This document shows, piece after piece, positions 9,951 through 19,323 of a DNA stretch of 64,000 bases. The position numbers and the translations under genes are program-made. This stretch comes from UBA4416 sp048498515. Its GTDB lineage: Bacteria; Bacteroidota; Bacteroidia; B-17B0; Aurantibacillaceae. The notes beneath the pieces are model-generated. The model had not been told where the DNA came from. It saw only the letters and a list, made by a program, of their open reading frames with translations, and did no database searches. Every line of letters begins with the position of its first letter. The stretch's first letter is position 1. The stretch spans positions 62,001 through 126,000 of the forward strand of contig JBEHXV010000007.1 of the NCBI GenBank assembly GCA_048498515.1, in the 5' to 3' direction.

Positions 9951-10856
9951 ATGAGCATCAAAAAGCATATCCCCAACGCCATTACCTGTTGCAATTTGTT
10001 ATGTGGCTGCCTGGCCATTGTGCAGGCCTTTGAAGGGAACCTGGTATGGGCTGCTTATTTGGTTGGTCTGGCCGCCATCTTCGATTTTTTTGACGGCTTT
10101 GCCGCGCGTTTGTTAAGGGTAACTTCGCCTATTGGTAAGGACCTGGACAGTTTAGCGGACATGGTAACCTTTGGTGTGGTGCCGGGGATTGTGATGTTTC
10201 AATTGATCTCAATAGGTTCAGTCTATTTACTGGATGGATCTGCTGGTGGATGGACTATTTATCCCCCGCTTTCAGCTTTACCTGAAACGGTAGCGATGAA
10301 ACCTCCATTTTATGTTGAATATCCTAAGTACATTGCATTTTTAATTCCTGTATTTTCTGCCATCCGGCTGGCAAAATTTAATAACGATACACGGCAAACG
10401 ACTTCTTTTATTGGCTTGCCAACCCCCGCCAACGCCATTTTTATCTGTTCAATTCCTTTGATAATCGGAAATTATCCATTGGATTTTTTTAAGCTGCTTA
10501 TGACTTCACCTATAAAGAACGGATTAAGTACGTATGTTTCTGATATATATATAGGTTCGCAACAGTTGAGTCAGCCAACTGCTGGGGATACTGCATTTAT
10601 GTTTTTATTAAACCCTTATGTATTAATCGGAGTTTCTGTTGTTTTAAGTTTTCTATTGGTTGCTGAGATTCCACTCTTTGCCTTAAAATTCAAATTCTTC
10701 GGCTGGAAAGGCAACCGGGTGCGCTATGTGTTTTTAGGACTGAGTTTAGTTTTACTGATTACCCTTAAATTCATCGGCATTCCTTTAATCATTATCCTGT
10801 ATGTGTTGATGAGTTTCATAACCAATGCCTGGTTAAAGAGAAAGACCACTTCCTAA
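9951..10856 (+). CDS. pssA: CDP-diacylglycerol--serine O-phosphatidyltransferase
   Basis: This enzyme condenses CDP-diacylglycerol with serine to give phosphatidylserine, the precursor of phosphatidylethanolamine. The 301-residue protein starts IKKHIPNAITCCNLLCGC, as is typical of the family. It carries the CDP-alcohol phosphotransferase signature DG-x2-AR-x8-G-x3-D-x3-D, seen as FFDGFAARLLRVTSPIG followed by KDLDSLAD (about residues 45-75). Several membrane helices follow, with a longer C-terminal region than the shortest homologues. It is transcribed alone, 83 bp ahead of the ABC exporter genes. Confidence 0.92.
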   Translation: MSIKKHIPNAITCCNLLCGCLAIVQAFEGNLVWAAYLVGLAAIFDFFDGFAARLLRVTSPIGKDLDSLADMVTFGVVPGIVMFQLISIGSVYLLDGSAGGWTIYPPLSALPETVAMKPPFYVEYPKYIAFLIPVFSAIRLAKFNNDTRQTTSFIGLPTPANAIFICSIPLIIGNYPLDFFKLLMTSPIKNGLSTYVSDIYIGSQQLSQPTAGDTAFMFLLNPYVLIGVSVVLSFLLVAEIPLFALKFKFFGWKGNRVRYVFLGLSLVLLITLKFIGIPLIIILYVLMSFITNAWLKRKTTS

Positions 10857-10939
10857 TTTTTCTTAAATCTTTATATAAACGACTGTTTTTCGCCATAAAC
10901 GGTAGGTTTATTATTGCTTTATATTCCTATTTTTAGCTT

Positions 10940-11605
10940 GTGATAAAATTGGAACAAATCCGTAAGGCTTACCGCCTTAATAATACCTCCTTTGAAGTAT
11001 TAAAAGGCATTGACATGCATATTAAGGAAGGAGAATTTGTCTCCATTATGGGTTCTTCCGGCTCCGGAAAATCAACTTTGCTCAATATCCTGGGCATCTT
11101 GGATAATTATGATACGGGGAATTATACGCTGAATAATACCCAGATAAAAGACCTTTCGCAAACCAAAGCGGCGCATTTGCGCAACCAGTTCCTGGGCTTT
11201 GTGTTCCAGTCGTTCAACTTGTTGTCGTTTAAAAATGCCATGGAAAATGTGGCCCTGCCCCTTTACTACCAAAAAGTATCGCGTAAGGAACGGAATAAAA
11301 AAGCACTGGAGTATTTAGACAGGGTTGGCTTAAAAGAGTGGGCAAACCATTTGCCAAGCGAAATGAGTGGCGGGCAAAAGCAGCGTGTGGCCATTGCCCG
11401 TGCCCTGATCGGGAACCCTAAAGTTATTTTTGCCGATGAGCCAACCGGCGCTTTGGATTCGCAGACTTCCATTGAAGTGATGGATATTTTTAAAGAGATC
11501 AACGAGCAGGGAAAGACCATTGTGCTGGTAACGCACGAGAACGACATAGCGGCGTTAACGCACAGGACAATACGATTGAAAGACGGATTGATTATTAATG
11601 ATTGA
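10940..11605 (+). CDS. MacB/LolD-type ABC transporter ATP-binding protein
   Basis: The 221-residue ATPase has Walker A GSSGSGKST (about residues 38-46), a Q-loop, signature MSGGQKQRVAIARAL (about 138-152), Walker B VIFADEPTGALD and the H-loop VTHEND. It belongs to the LolD/MacB/FtsE branch that works with four-helix FtsX-like permeases rather than with transporters of small substrates. The start is GTG at 10940. The two permease genes and an adaptor follow on the same strand, so it powers a tripartite-type exporter. The substrate is unknown. Confidence 0.9.
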   Translation: MIKLEQIRKAYRLNNTSFEVLKGIDMHIKEGEFVSIMGSSGSGKSTLLNILGILDNYDTGNYTLNNTQIKDLSQTKAAHLRNQFLGFVFQSFNLLSFKNAMENVALPLYYQKVSRKERNKKALEYLDRVGLKEWANHLPSEMSGGQKQRVAIARALIGNPKVIFADEPTGALDSQTSIEVMDIFKEINEQGKTIVLVTHENDIAALTHRTIRLKDGLIIND

Positions 11606-11615
11606 CAATTTTGAT

Positions 11616-11654
11616 ATTGACAATTTACAATTGTGACTCATTTAAATTGTCAAT
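11616..11654. repeat. 12-bp inverted repeat between the ATPase and permease genes
   Basis: Perfect arms ATTGACAATTTA and TAAATTGTCAAT are separated by 15 nt. A partial third copy (ATTGACAATTT) lies just upstream at 11601. The hairpin sits in the 64-bp gap inside the exporter operon and could affect transcript stability or expression ratio. Confidence 0.5.
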
Positions 11655-11669
11655 CGTAAATAAAAAAAC

Positions 11670-12899
11670 ATGTTTGACCTCGATAAGTGGCAGGAAATAT
11701 TAGGAACCATCCGCAAGAACAAGCTCCGTACATTTTTAACGGCGTTTAGCGTGGCATGGGGAATTTTCATCCTCATCATTTTACTGGCTGCAGGGCAGGG
11801 CTTGCGAAACGGCGCGCAATCGCAGTTTGGGAACGACGCGGCAAACAGTATCTGGGTTGATGGTGGACAAACCTCCATGGCTTTTGAAGGCTATAAGCCG
11901 GGCAAAAATATCCAGCTTACCAATTCCGATTTTTACGACATTAAGAATAAAGTAGATGGTGTTGATCGTGCTTCGGCTGTTTATGATGGAAAGGCGGGGA
12001 AAATCCTGTCCTATAAAAATGAACATGCCGGTTTCACCGTTCGTTCCTGCGCGCCCGATCATAATTTTCTGGAAAAAGCGAAGATTATCAGCGGGCGCTT
12101 TATCAATGAGATTGATTTTAATGAGTACAGGAAAGTATGTGTCATAGGTACTCCTGTTCGTGATGCCTTGTTTAAAAAGGAAGATCCCTTGAATAAGTTC
12201 ATTGATGTATCGGGTACACAATATAAGGTCATTGGTGTGTTTACCGATCCCGGCAAAGGCGATAACGACCGCATTTACATTCCATTGGTGACTGCTCAAC
12301 GCATTTATAACGGCAAAGATAATGTGAATGTGATTTGGGCGAGCACGGGAACTGTGTCAACACAACGGAGCGAACAAATGGTGCAGGAGATCAGGAACTC
12401 CCTTGCCAAAAAATACCATTTCGATCCCAAAGACATGAACGCTGTTGGTGTCTTTAATAACAACGTGGAATACATACGCGTGATGGGCATGTTGGACGGC
12501 ATTACCATCTTTGTGTTGATTATTGGTGTTTTTACGCTGATAGCAGGAGTTGTTGGTGTGAGTAACATCATGATGATTATTGTGAAAGAACGTACCAAAG
12601 AGATCGGTGTGCGAAAAGCCCTTGGCGCTTCACCTTTATCCATTGTATCATTAATCATCCAGGAATCGGTATTTATTACCTCGGTGGCGGGTTATGTTGG
12701 TTTGGTATTGGGCATAGGAGTGATTGAGGCTTTGAAGGCAGCAGGTTTGCAGGGCGATTTTTTTAAAGACCCCGACGTTGACCTTAAAATTGCCATTGGC
12801 GCTGTGATATTAACAGTAACAGCCGGCGCATTGGCCGGATTGTTTCCCGCGGTGAAAGCTGCAAGAGTTGAACCCATAACCGCTTTAAGAGAAAGCTGA
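11670..12899 (+). CDS. MacB-like ABC transporter permease 1
   Basis: A 409-residue permease with a transmembrane helix at about residues 20-45, a large periplasmic MacB_PCD domain (about 50-270), and three C-terminal FtsX-family helices. Family motifs are visible: RKNKLRTFLTAFSVAWGIF near the start, GVSNIMMIIVKERTKEIGVRKALGA near residue 300, and a final LFPAVKAARVEPITALRE. Its stop overlaps the next permease start by one base (TGATG), so the two paralogues are coupled and probably form a heterodimer. Confidence 0.9.
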   Translation: MFDLDKWQEILGTIRKNKLRTFLTAFSVAWGIFILIILLAAGQGLRNGAQSQFGNDAANSIWVDGGQTSMAFEGYKPGKNIQLTNSDFYDIKNKVDGVDRASAVYDGKAGKILSYKNEHAGFTVRSCAPDHNFLEKAKIISGRFINEIDFNEYRKVCVIGTPVRDALFKKEDPLNKFIDVSGTQYKVIGVFTDPGKGDNDRIYIPLVTAQRIYNGKDNVNVIWASTGTVSTQRSEQMVQEIRNSLAKKYHFDPKDMNAVGVFNNNVEYIRVMGMLDGITIFVLIIGVFTLIAGVVGVSNIMMIIVKERTKEIGVRKALGASPLSIVSLIIQESVFITSVAGYVGLVLGIGVIEALKAAGLQGDFFKDPDVDLKIAIGAVILTVTAGALAGLFPAVKAARVEPITALRES

Positions 12900-14152
12900 T
12901 GATATTTGAACGCGATAACTGGCAGGAAATCTTTGCAACCATCCGTAAAAATAAACTCCGGACCTTCCTTACCATGCTTGGCGTGTTCTGGGGCATTTTC
13001 ATGCTGGTAATCATGCTTGGTTCGGGTAACGGTTTGCGCAATGGCGTATTGAAAGAGTTTGCGGGTACGGCTACGAACAGTTTTTTTGTATGGGCCCAGC
13101 AAACTACCAAAGCCTATAAAGGCATGAAACCGAACCGTGGTTTTAATTACAATACCAGTGATGCCGAAGCCTTAAAACAATTGCCCGATCTGGCTACGGT
13201 TTCGCCCTTAAATCAATTGGGAGGCCATGATGGCGCCAGTAACGTGGTACGTGGATTAAAAACAGCCGCCTGTGAGATCCAGGCCTGCTATCCTAACATC
13301 ACTGAAATATCCGACATTAAACTTGGCAAAGGACGTTTCATTAATGAATTGGACATTAAGGAAAAAAGGAAGATCTGTGTCATTGGTCCACGCGTGGCCG
13401 AACTATTGTTTAAGCCAAACGAAGAGGTGATTGGCGAATACATCCGTGTAAATGGCGTTTATTTTAAAGTAGTGGGTTTAACAGCGCCAACAGCGGGCGG
13501 CCATGAGGGCAGGGAACAAGCGCAGCGCATCAATGTTCCCTTCACCACTTTTCAAAATGCCTTTAATTATGGCGACATCGTAGGTTGGTTCGCCATTAAA
13601 TCACAGGATGGTATCCCTGCCGAGGAATCGGAGGAAAAGGTAATAGCCCTTTTAAAAGAGCGTCATAAAATCGCGCCGGACGATATGAAAGCCATTGGTC
13701 ACTGGAACATGGAGGTGGAGTACAACAAGCTCAATGGTTTATTTACAGGCATTTCCATCCTGGTATGGATTGTTGGCATTGGCACCTTGCTGGCCGGCGT
13801 AATTGGTATCAGTAATATCATGCTCATTGTGGTGAAGGAACGCACGAAAGAGATTGGCGTGAAGCGCGCTTTAGGTGCAGTGCCTATTCAAATCATTGGA
13901 CAGATCATGACGGAGTCTGTTTTTTTAACGGCCTTTTCGGGTTATGCCGGCCTGGTTATTGGCGTTGGCTTGCTGGAAATGCTAAATTCATTAATTGGCG
14001 ATTCGGCACAAATGTTTTCTAATCCTACTGTGGATCTGAAAGTTGCCCTGGAGGCATTGGCGGTATTGATTGTCAGTGGCGCTTTAGCAGGGCTGATCCC
14101 TGCAACAAAAGCGGTAGCCATTAAACCTGTTGAAGCATTAAGGGCGGAATAA
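12899..14152 (+). CDS. MacB-like ABC transporter permease 2
   Basis: This 417-residue protein is a paralogue of the preceding permease with the same plan: IRKNKLRTFLTMLGVFWGIF, a periplasmic domain, then GISNIMLIVVKERTKEIGVKRALGA and a final LIPATKAVAIKPVEALRAE. It begins at an ATG that shares one base with the upstream stop and is followed after 30 bp by the adaptor gene. Two different permeases point to a heterodimeric transporter. Confidence 0.9.
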   Translation: MIFERDNWQEIFATIRKNKLRTFLTMLGVFWGIFMLVIMLGSGNGLRNGVLKEFAGTATNSFFVWAQQTTKAYKGMKPNRGFNYNTSDAEALKQLPDLATVSPLNQLGGHDGASNVVRGLKTAACEIQACYPNITEISDIKLGKGRFINELDIKEKRKICVIGPRVAELLFKPNEEVIGEYIRVNGVYFKVVGLTAPTAGGHEGREQAQRINVPFTTFQNAFNYGDIVGWFAIKSQDGIPAEESEEKVIALLKERHKIAPDDMKAIGHWNMEVEYNKLNGLFTGISILVWIVGIGTLLAGVIGISNIMLIVVKERTKEIGVKRALGAVPIQIIGQIMTESVFLTAFSGYAGLVIGVGLLEMLNSLIGDSAQMFSNPTVDLKVALEALAVLIVSGALAGLIPATKAVAIKPVEALRAE

Positions 14153-14182
14153 TAATTTAAAACTATAACTTTGCAATAAACT

Positions 14183-15295
14183 ATGAGACAAAAAATTAAG
14201 TATACATTTTTATTAGGCGCTTTGTTAGCGGGAATGGTCTATACCTTTTATTTCCTGGTAAAAAAATCACAAAAGCCACCCGAGGTATTTAAAACGGTGA
14301 TGCCTTTTGATACCGCTATTGTAAAGAAAACAGTGGCTACGGGTTCCGTAACACCACGCAAGGAAGTAAACATGAAATCGCAGGTGAGTGGCATTATTGA
14401 AACCTTGTATATTGTGGCAGGCCAGCAGGTAAAGCAGGGCGATGTGATCGCCAAGATCAAGATCATTCCAAACATGCTCAACCTGGCCAATGCCGAGAAC
14501 AGGATCAGCGCGGCGCAAGTGAACTACGACAACGCCAAAATGGATTATGACCGTAATAAAGCCTTGTTCGATCAAAGCGTGATCTCACGTTCCGATATGC
14601 AGGCCATTGAGTTAAGGCTCAACTCTACCAAAGTGGAACTGGATGCGGCTCAAAACCAATTGCAAATTATTAAGGAAGGCGCTTCCAAGGCATCAGGTTC
14701 GGCCAGCAATACCTTTGTGAAAGCCACTATTACCGGCATGGTGCTGGATGTGCCGGTGAAGGAAGGCGGACAGGTGATTGAGAGTAATACCTTTAATGAA
14801 GGAACGACGATTGCATCGGTAGCCAACATGGGCGAAATGATCTTTGAAGGGAAACTGGATGAAAGCGAAGTAGGGAAGGTGCAGGAGAACATGGATATTG
14901 TATTGACTATTGGCGCCATTGACAAAGAGAGCTTTAAAGCCAAGCTCGAATACATTGCGCCGAAAGGGGTGACTGAGAATGGTGCCATCCAATTCCTCAT
15001 CCGTGCGTCTATCAGCAAGGAGAACAGTTCTTTCCTGCGAGCGGGTTACAGTGCTAATGCCGATATCATTTTATCTAAAAAAGATAAGGTGTTGGCTATC
15101 CCCGAAAGCGCCCTGCAGTTTGAAAAGGAAAAGCCTTTTGTAGAAGTGGAAACCGGCACCCAGGTATTTGAAAAACGTTTTGTGAAAACGGGCCTATCAG
15201 ATGGGATCAATATCGAGATCGTTGATGGCATCAAGAAAGGCGATAAGCTGAAATTGCCGCAACTGGTGGAGAATAAGGAAGGTGAGGAGCATTAA
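14183..15295 (+). CDS. Periplasmic adaptor (HlyD/MacA-type membrane fusion protein)
   Basis: A 370-residue protein with one N-terminal membrane anchor (about residues 8-28). It then has the biotinyl-lipoyl half motifs (VTPRKEVNMKSQVSGIIETLYI and the later TFVKATITGMVLDVPVKEG) flanking a coiled-coil hairpin (about residues 95-165), a beta-barrel domain, and a C-terminal membrane-proximal domain. It would link the MacB-like permeases to an outer-membrane TolC-type channel, which is not encoded in this window. It ends 15 bp before a convergent gene. Confidence 0.9.
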   Translation: MRQKIKYTFLLGALLAGMVYTFYFLVKKSQKPPEVFKTVMPFDTAIVKKTVATGSVTPRKEVNMKSQVSGIIETLYIVAGQQVKQGDVIAKIKIIPNMLNLANAENRISAAQVNYDNAKMDYDRNKALFDQSVISRSDMQAIELRLNSTKVELDAAQNQLQIIKEGASKASGSASNTFVKATITGMVLDVPVKEGGQVIESNTFNEGTTIASVANMGEMIFEGKLDESEVGKVQENMDIVLTIGAIDKESFKAKLEYIAPKGVTENGAIQFLIRASISKENSSFLRAGYSANADIILSKKDKVLAIPESALQFEKEKPFVEVETGTQVFEKRFVKTGLSDGINIEIVDGIKKGDKLKLPQLVENKEGEEH

Positions 15296-15309
15296 TACTG
15301 GTGTTAGTA

Positions 15310-15735
15310 CTATAGTAATATTTTCTTTAACTGTGTCCAGAATAAATTGCCGATTAGGCAAATTAACGATATTGAGAAAATTAACCAAAAGATTTTGTTT
15401 TGATCTTCTAACGAACCATCAATGATAATGTCTTCATAGTCAAGTTTATTTATCCAAATAGTGAGGCTGTCACCAACTTTGTATTTAATACTGTTTATCG
15501 GAGTGCGATCATAACGAATGTCGTGCGTTTTTCCTTCTGTATCAAGGTATTTTAGATTAATGTGTTGATGGGTATTGTTTTTCTGTGTTTCCTCTGAACT
15601 GACAATGGCTGTTAATCTGCAGTACTTAACGCCCATATCTCTAATATCTTTGTAATTGACATATAATATAACCGAAGAGAAAATTAGAGATAACAATGCT
15701 ATGATGAAAAATGTCAGATTGTTTATTCGTGGCAT
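15310..15735 (-). CDS. Small membrane protein, DUF3592-like
   Basis: The 141-residue protein has two transmembrane helices (about residues 8-27 and 115-133) around a beta-rich domain with a YDRTPINSIKYKVGDSLTIW segment. The TM-beta-TM plan and the KYKVGD-type motif resemble DUF3592 proteins. No role is known. It lies between the exporter operon (convergent, 15-bp gap) and a serine hydrolase gene on the same strand. Confidence 0.6.
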   Translation of the reverse strand: MPRINNLTFFIIALLSLIFSSVILYVNYKDIRDMGVKYCRLTAIVSSEETQKNNTHQHINLKYLDTEGKTHDIRYDRTPINSIKYKVGDSLTIWINKLDYEDIIIDGSLEDQNKIFWLIFSISLICLIGNLFWTQLKKILL

Positions 15736-15745
15736 TTCGTAGTAA

Positions 15746-16924
15746 TTATTTTGTTGGATAAGTAGTCAAAGCCGCTTCAATGCAATAAGCCACATCAATG
15801 GGATAATGGTTCTTTCCTTTATTGGCGCGTCGTTTTCGGGCCAGGCGGCAAATCACCAATTGTTTTTCAGGAACGCAAATCACGTATTGTCCCAACATGC
15901 CTTGCATGTAATACACCGTCATGCCTTTGTATTGTGTGAGCCACCAGGCATAACCGTAGGTGCGGTTTGGCTTGCAGTCTTCTTCATTGCAATTGAAAGG
16001 AGTGACGGATGAGCGCACAAATTCACTATCCAATAACTGTTTACCGTTCCAGTTGCCCTGGTGCAGGTAAAGTTTGCCCATGCGTGCAAAATCTTTCGCG
16101 TTGCTGTTAATGCAGCAAAAAGCTTTTTCCAGTCCGTCTTTTTTATCGAGGCTCCAGTAAGCGTCGTGTTCGCAATTCAGCGGTCCCCACAACTTTTCGC
16201 TTAAATAAGCAGCCAAAGGTTTGTTCACCGCTTTTGAAATACAATAGCCCAGCAAAGCGGTGTTGCCGCTTAAATATTTATAAGTAGCTCCCGGCTCGGT
16301 TGCTTTTTCTTTGTAACTGGTTGATGCCTTCAACAAGTCGGTGCCATAATAGCCTTCGGCAGGATAGGAAAAAGGATTGGCATAACTTTCATCAAAGGCA
16401 ATGCCCGACGACATGCTTACTAAATGCTCCAGGGTAATTTTTGAACGCCAGTCGGTTTTAAATTCAGGAATGTAAGTACTCACCGGTTCGTTCACACTTT
16501 TGATGTAACCATCCTGTACGGCAAAACCTAATAGCGCACTCGTATAAGATTTGGCCATGCTGAATGAATTGGTATGTGAGGTGTCGCTAAAGCTATCCCA
16601 ATACTGCTCATGAATTAAGCTGTCGTTTTTAATGATAACCAGGGCATGCGCTTCTATTTCTTTGAACACTTTTTCCAATGTGTCGGACAATTTGCCTGTA
16701 TTGTATTGTTTGGATAGCGGCCAGGGTTTTGGATCTGTTGCCGCTATTTTACGGTTCTCGAAAATAGCATACTCCGTGGCGCTTGGTCCGCTTTTGCCTT
16801 GCAGGTAAGTAGTACCAATAGCTTTGTATAAATACCATCTTCCTGAAAAGATAATAATGCCATTCAGTAAAACAAAAATTACCAAAATGCTGTAGAGTAT
16901 GAATTTGAGAATTTTTTTAAGCAT
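15746..16924 (-). CDS. Serine hydrolase of the beta-lactamase/esterase family
   Basis: A 392-residue protein with an N-terminal membrane anchor (about residues 5-27) and a class C beta-lactamase-like domain. The SxxK motif is visible as SMAK (Ser122, Lys125), followed by a YLSGN element near residue 220. Members act as esterases, DD-peptidases or peptidases and only rarely as true beta-lactamases, so resistance should not be inferred. The C-terminus is Arg/Lys rich. Confidence 0.85.
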   Translation of the reverse strand: MLKKILKFILYSILVIFVLLNGIIIFSGRWYLYKAIGTTYLQGKSGPSATEYAIFENRKIAATDPKPWPLSKQYNTGKLSDTLEKVFKEIEAHALVIIKNDSLIHEQYWDSFSDTSHTNSFSMAKSYTSALLGFAVQDGYIKSVNEPVSTYIPEFKTDWRSKITLEHLVSMSSGIAFDESYANPFSYPAEGYYGTDLLKASTSYKEKATEPGATYKYLSGNTALLGYCISKAVNKPLAAYLSEKLWGPLNCEHDAYWSLDKKDGLEKAFCCINSNAKDFARMGKLYLHQGNWNGKQLLDSEFVRSSVTPFNCNEEDCKPNRTYGYAWWLTQYKGMTVYYMQGMLGQYVICVPEKQLVICRLARKRRANKGKNHYPIDVAYCIEAALTTYPTK

Positions 16925-16940
16925 TGGTTTAATAATTGGG

Positions 16941-16991
16941 CTTCGACTCCGCTCAGCCTGACAAACTTAGTCACCCTGAGCGGAGTCGAAG
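16941..16991. repeat. Intergenic palindrome, CTTCGACTCCGCTCAG family
   Basis: A perfect 16-bp stem (CTTCGACTCCGCTCAG with CTGAGCGGAGTCGAAG) encloses a second TGAC/GTCA stem. It fills the gap between the serine hydrolase and lipB genes. Related sequence recurs at 19251-19321, and shorter pieces lie at 24441, 39113 and 53046. Confidence 0.85.
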
Positions 16992-16993
16992 AG

Positions 16994-17698
16994 TTAGATC
17001 AATTCACACTCAAATAATGTGCTGAAATGTTTTTTTAATTTTTCTTTTATTTCACTCATATTTACCTCCTGTCCTAATTCTTTATTGAGGCTGGTTACCG
17101 CTTTATCCTGAATGCCACAGGGAATAATGTTTGAAAAATAATTAAGGTCGGCATTCACATTAAAACCCCAACCATGCATGGTTACCCAGCGGCTACAACG
17201 CACGCCCATGGCGCAGATCTTGCGGGCTTTAAATATGTTTTCCTCATCCAGCCAAACACCCGTTTCGCCTTTACTTCGCCCGGCTTTAATACCGTATTCA
17301 TCAAGCGTTAAAATAATGGTTTCTTCCAGCAGCCGTAAATATTTATGAATGTCGGTAAAAAAATGATCGAGATCAAGAATTGGGTAACCAACCAGCTGGC
17401 CGGGTCCATGATAGGTAATATCGCCACCACGGTTTATTTTATAATAGGTAGCGTGCTTTTCTTCAAGCTGGTTTTGGTTAATGAGCAAGTGGGCTGCATC
17501 ACCACTTTTTCCAAGGGTGTAAACGTGCGGATGTTCTACAAACAACAAGTGATTTTTAGTTTCGCTTTGTTGTTCGGGTACTAAATCCCTATTGGTAATT
17601 TTTTGAGAAACGGTTTCGTTGAACAAGCTTTCCTGGTAATCCCAACAGTCCTTGTAATCCATAAGGCCAAGATCCCGGAAAAGCACATTCTTGTTCAC
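16994..17698 (-). CDS. lipB: Octanoyl-[acyl-carrier-protein]:protein N-octanoyltransferase LipB
   Basis: LipB transfers octanoyl groups from ACP to lipoyl domains in lipoate synthesis. The 234-residue protein has the family motifs RGGDITYHGPGQLVGYPI (about residues 90-107), GVWL, KICAMGVR with the catalytic Lys160, the HGWGFNVNADL segment and IIPCGI with catalytic Cys194. The start is GTG at 17696-17698; an in-frame TGA lies two codons upstream, which excludes a longer form. LipA is not in the window. Confidence 0.95.
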   Translation of the reverse strand: MNKNVLFRDLGLMDYKDCWDYQESLFNETVSQKITNRDLVPEQQSETKNHLLFVEHPHVYTLGKSGDAAHLLINQNQLEEKHATYYKINRGGDITYHGPGQLVGYPILDLDHFFTDIHKYLRLLEETIILTLDEYGIKAGRSKGETGVWLDEENIFKARKICAMGVRCSRWVTMHGWGFNVNADLNYFSNIIPCGIQDKAVTSLNKELGQEVNMSEIKEKLKKHFSTLFECELI

Positions 17699-17730
17699 GA
17701 TTCAGGTTTTTTTAGAAATAATTTAACGAA

Positions 17731-18711
17731 TTAGCTTTTTGCCAATTCATTTTTTAAGCTGGTAATCACATCTACTTCCACCGCGTCGATGTTTTTCAAA
17801 TCGGCAATGTAGCAGGAGATCCAGTCGCCTATATTTACCAGGTAAAAGAATTGTTCCGTTTTGGTTTTTCCTTTGGCTACGATATCCGTTACCGAGCTGC
17901 TGAACTTTGCAAATAAAGGTTTGCAAATGTCATAACGCTTCACGGTACGCTCGTAATCAAACGACGTTCTGAAAGTAACTACCGCCAGGGAATCATTCTT
18001 TTCTGTCCAGCCTACCAGTTCATTGTGGTTCATTTCAGGAAAGGTATGGTGCCAGCAAAGCATCTTGCTGTTCTCATTGATCTGTTGCCTGAACCTTACG
18101 GCAATTCCCTCACAGGTGCCCAGCGAATAAATAACAGGGATCTTATGTAACAATGTTTTTGCAATGGTTGTTGCCTCTGCTTTGATAGCTGTTTTTTCGG
18201 CATCCAATAAAGCAATGGTTGATTGCACCTGGGCCATCAAATCGGTTTTTACAAAACCGTTGAACTGCATGATCTTGAATAATTGCACCAATGAATAACC
18301 AATGCAGGAACGTGGAGGATTGCCGCCGGGAATAAGAATGATGTCAAGATTGTGCTGTTTCGCTATTTCCTGAACTTTTCCACCGCTGGTTACGCAGACA
18401 ATCTGCGCTTTTTTGGCAATGGCCTGTTGCATGGCCGAAGTTGTTTCTTCCGTATTTCCACTATAGGAAGAAATAATAACCAGTGAATTTTCATTCACAA
18501 AATCCGGTAAAAAATAATCTTTGTTGGCAATGATGGGAACCGGGCATTCCAATGATACCAATTCCGACAAAATGGTACCACTGATCCCCGAACCACCAAG
18601 GCCGGTTATGACAATGTTGTGTACATTATTTTTTTTGGTAAGCGTGGCTGCATTTGCAATATCCAGCGCTTCCTGTAATTGTTTGGTAAAGCCTTCTACT
18701 AATGTCTTCAT
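17731..18711 (-). CDS. Bifunctional phosphoglucose/phosphomannose isomerase (SIS domain)
   Basis: The 326-residue protein has a first SIS domain with the phosphosugar-binding motifs GLGGSGISG (about residues 36-44) and SSYSGNTEET (about 80-89), then a second domain with PVIYSLGTCEGIAVRFRQQINENS. This layout is the archaeal/Bacteroidota-type PGI/PMI, which interconverts glucose-6-P or mannose-6-P with fructose-6-P. It lies 33 bp upstream of lipB on the same strand. A specialised isomerase activity cannot be excluded. Confidence 0.88.
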   Translation of the reverse strand: MKTLVEGFTKQLQEALDIANAATLTKKNNVHNIVITGLGGSGISGTILSELVSLECPVPIIANKDYFLPDFVNENSLVIISSYSGNTEETTSAMQQAIAKKAQIVCVTSGGKVQEIAKQHNLDIILIPGGNPPRSCIGYSLVQLFKIMQFNGFVKTDLMAQVQSTIALLDAEKTAIKAEATTIAKTLLHKIPVIYSLGTCEGIAVRFRQQINENSKMLCWHHTFPEMNHNELVGWTEKNDSLAVVTFRTSFDYERTVKRYDICKPLFAKFSSSVTDIVAKGKTKTEQFFYLVNIGDWISCYIADLKNIDAVEVDVITSLKNELAKS

Positions 18712-18785
18712 AAAAATTGAATAGAGTAAAAGTACGGAAAAAACACAAATAATCAGGTGTTTTTAAGCCTTTTTATCAGGTTAAA

Positions 18786-19229
18786 TTAGTGTGAATTCTT
18801 TTCGAAATCGTTCACACTGTTTATCCAGTCGGCAGGTACTTCAACGGTTTCTTTGGTATCATAGTTTATACAAACCAGTGTGCTTTTACCAAAGGCACAT
18901 AGCTGTTTTTCCGCGCCATTTTCAATGGTTAGTACATTCTCTATCTCAAAGCTTTTGGTTCCAAAGTGGTTGATCTTTGTGTAACAAAATAAGTTGTCTT
19001 CCAAAACAATTGGCCGTTTGTAAGTGATCTCCGATTGAGCAAGGATCATCCCTGTTTTGATCCAGTCTATGTCATTTCTGAACACATCCTTAAAATATTC
19101 GACCCTTGCGGTCTCAAAATAAGTTAAGTGATTGGCATTGTTCACATGGCCCTGCTTGTCGATATCCTTAAAGCGGATTTGAATTTTAAGCTTGTGTTTG
19201 TATGTGGAGAGTATGTTGTTGAGTTCCAT
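18786..19229 (-). CDS. Acyl-CoA thioesterase, 4HBT/YbgC-like hotdog fold
   Basis: The 147-residue single hotdog domain begins with IQIRFKDIDKQGHVNNANHLTYFE. This matches the 4HBT motif with its catalytic acidic residue (RFKDID-x-QGHVNNA) and the helix that follows. Such enzymes hydrolyse acyl-CoA or acyl-ACP. The substrate chain length cannot be told from sequence. Confidence 0.88.
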   Translation of the reverse strand: MELNNILSTYKHKLKIQIRFKDIDKQGHVNNANHLTYFETARVEYFKDVFRNDIDWIKTGMILAQSEITYKRPIVLEDNLFCYTKINHFGTKSFEIENVLTIENGAEKQLCAFGKSTLVCINYDTKETVEVPADWINSVNDFEKNSH

Positions 19230-19250
19230 TTTATTTATTGATGTAGTGTC

Positions 19251-19321
19251 ACCCTGTCACGACGTGTCGTGAGAGTCGAAGGGTGGTTGTATGGGCTTCG
19301 ACTCCGCTCAGCCTGACAGGG
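19251..19321. repeat. Compound intergenic palindrome (CTTCGACTC and CACGAC families)
   Basis: The outer arms CCCTGTCA and TGACAGGG enclose CACGACGTGTCGTG and an AGTCGAAG/CTTCGACT pair, so the whole gap between the thioesterase and polyprenyl synthase genes can fold on itself. It shares CTTCGACTCCGCTCAGCC with the element at 16941. Confidence 0.75.
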
Positions 19322-19323
19322 CA

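Noticed and set aside
15746..16924. Possible antibiotic-resistance beta-lactamase
   Set aside because: The SxxK fold is shared by many esterases and peptidases, the protein has a membrane anchor and a chromosomal housekeeping context, and nothing points to lactam hydrolysis.
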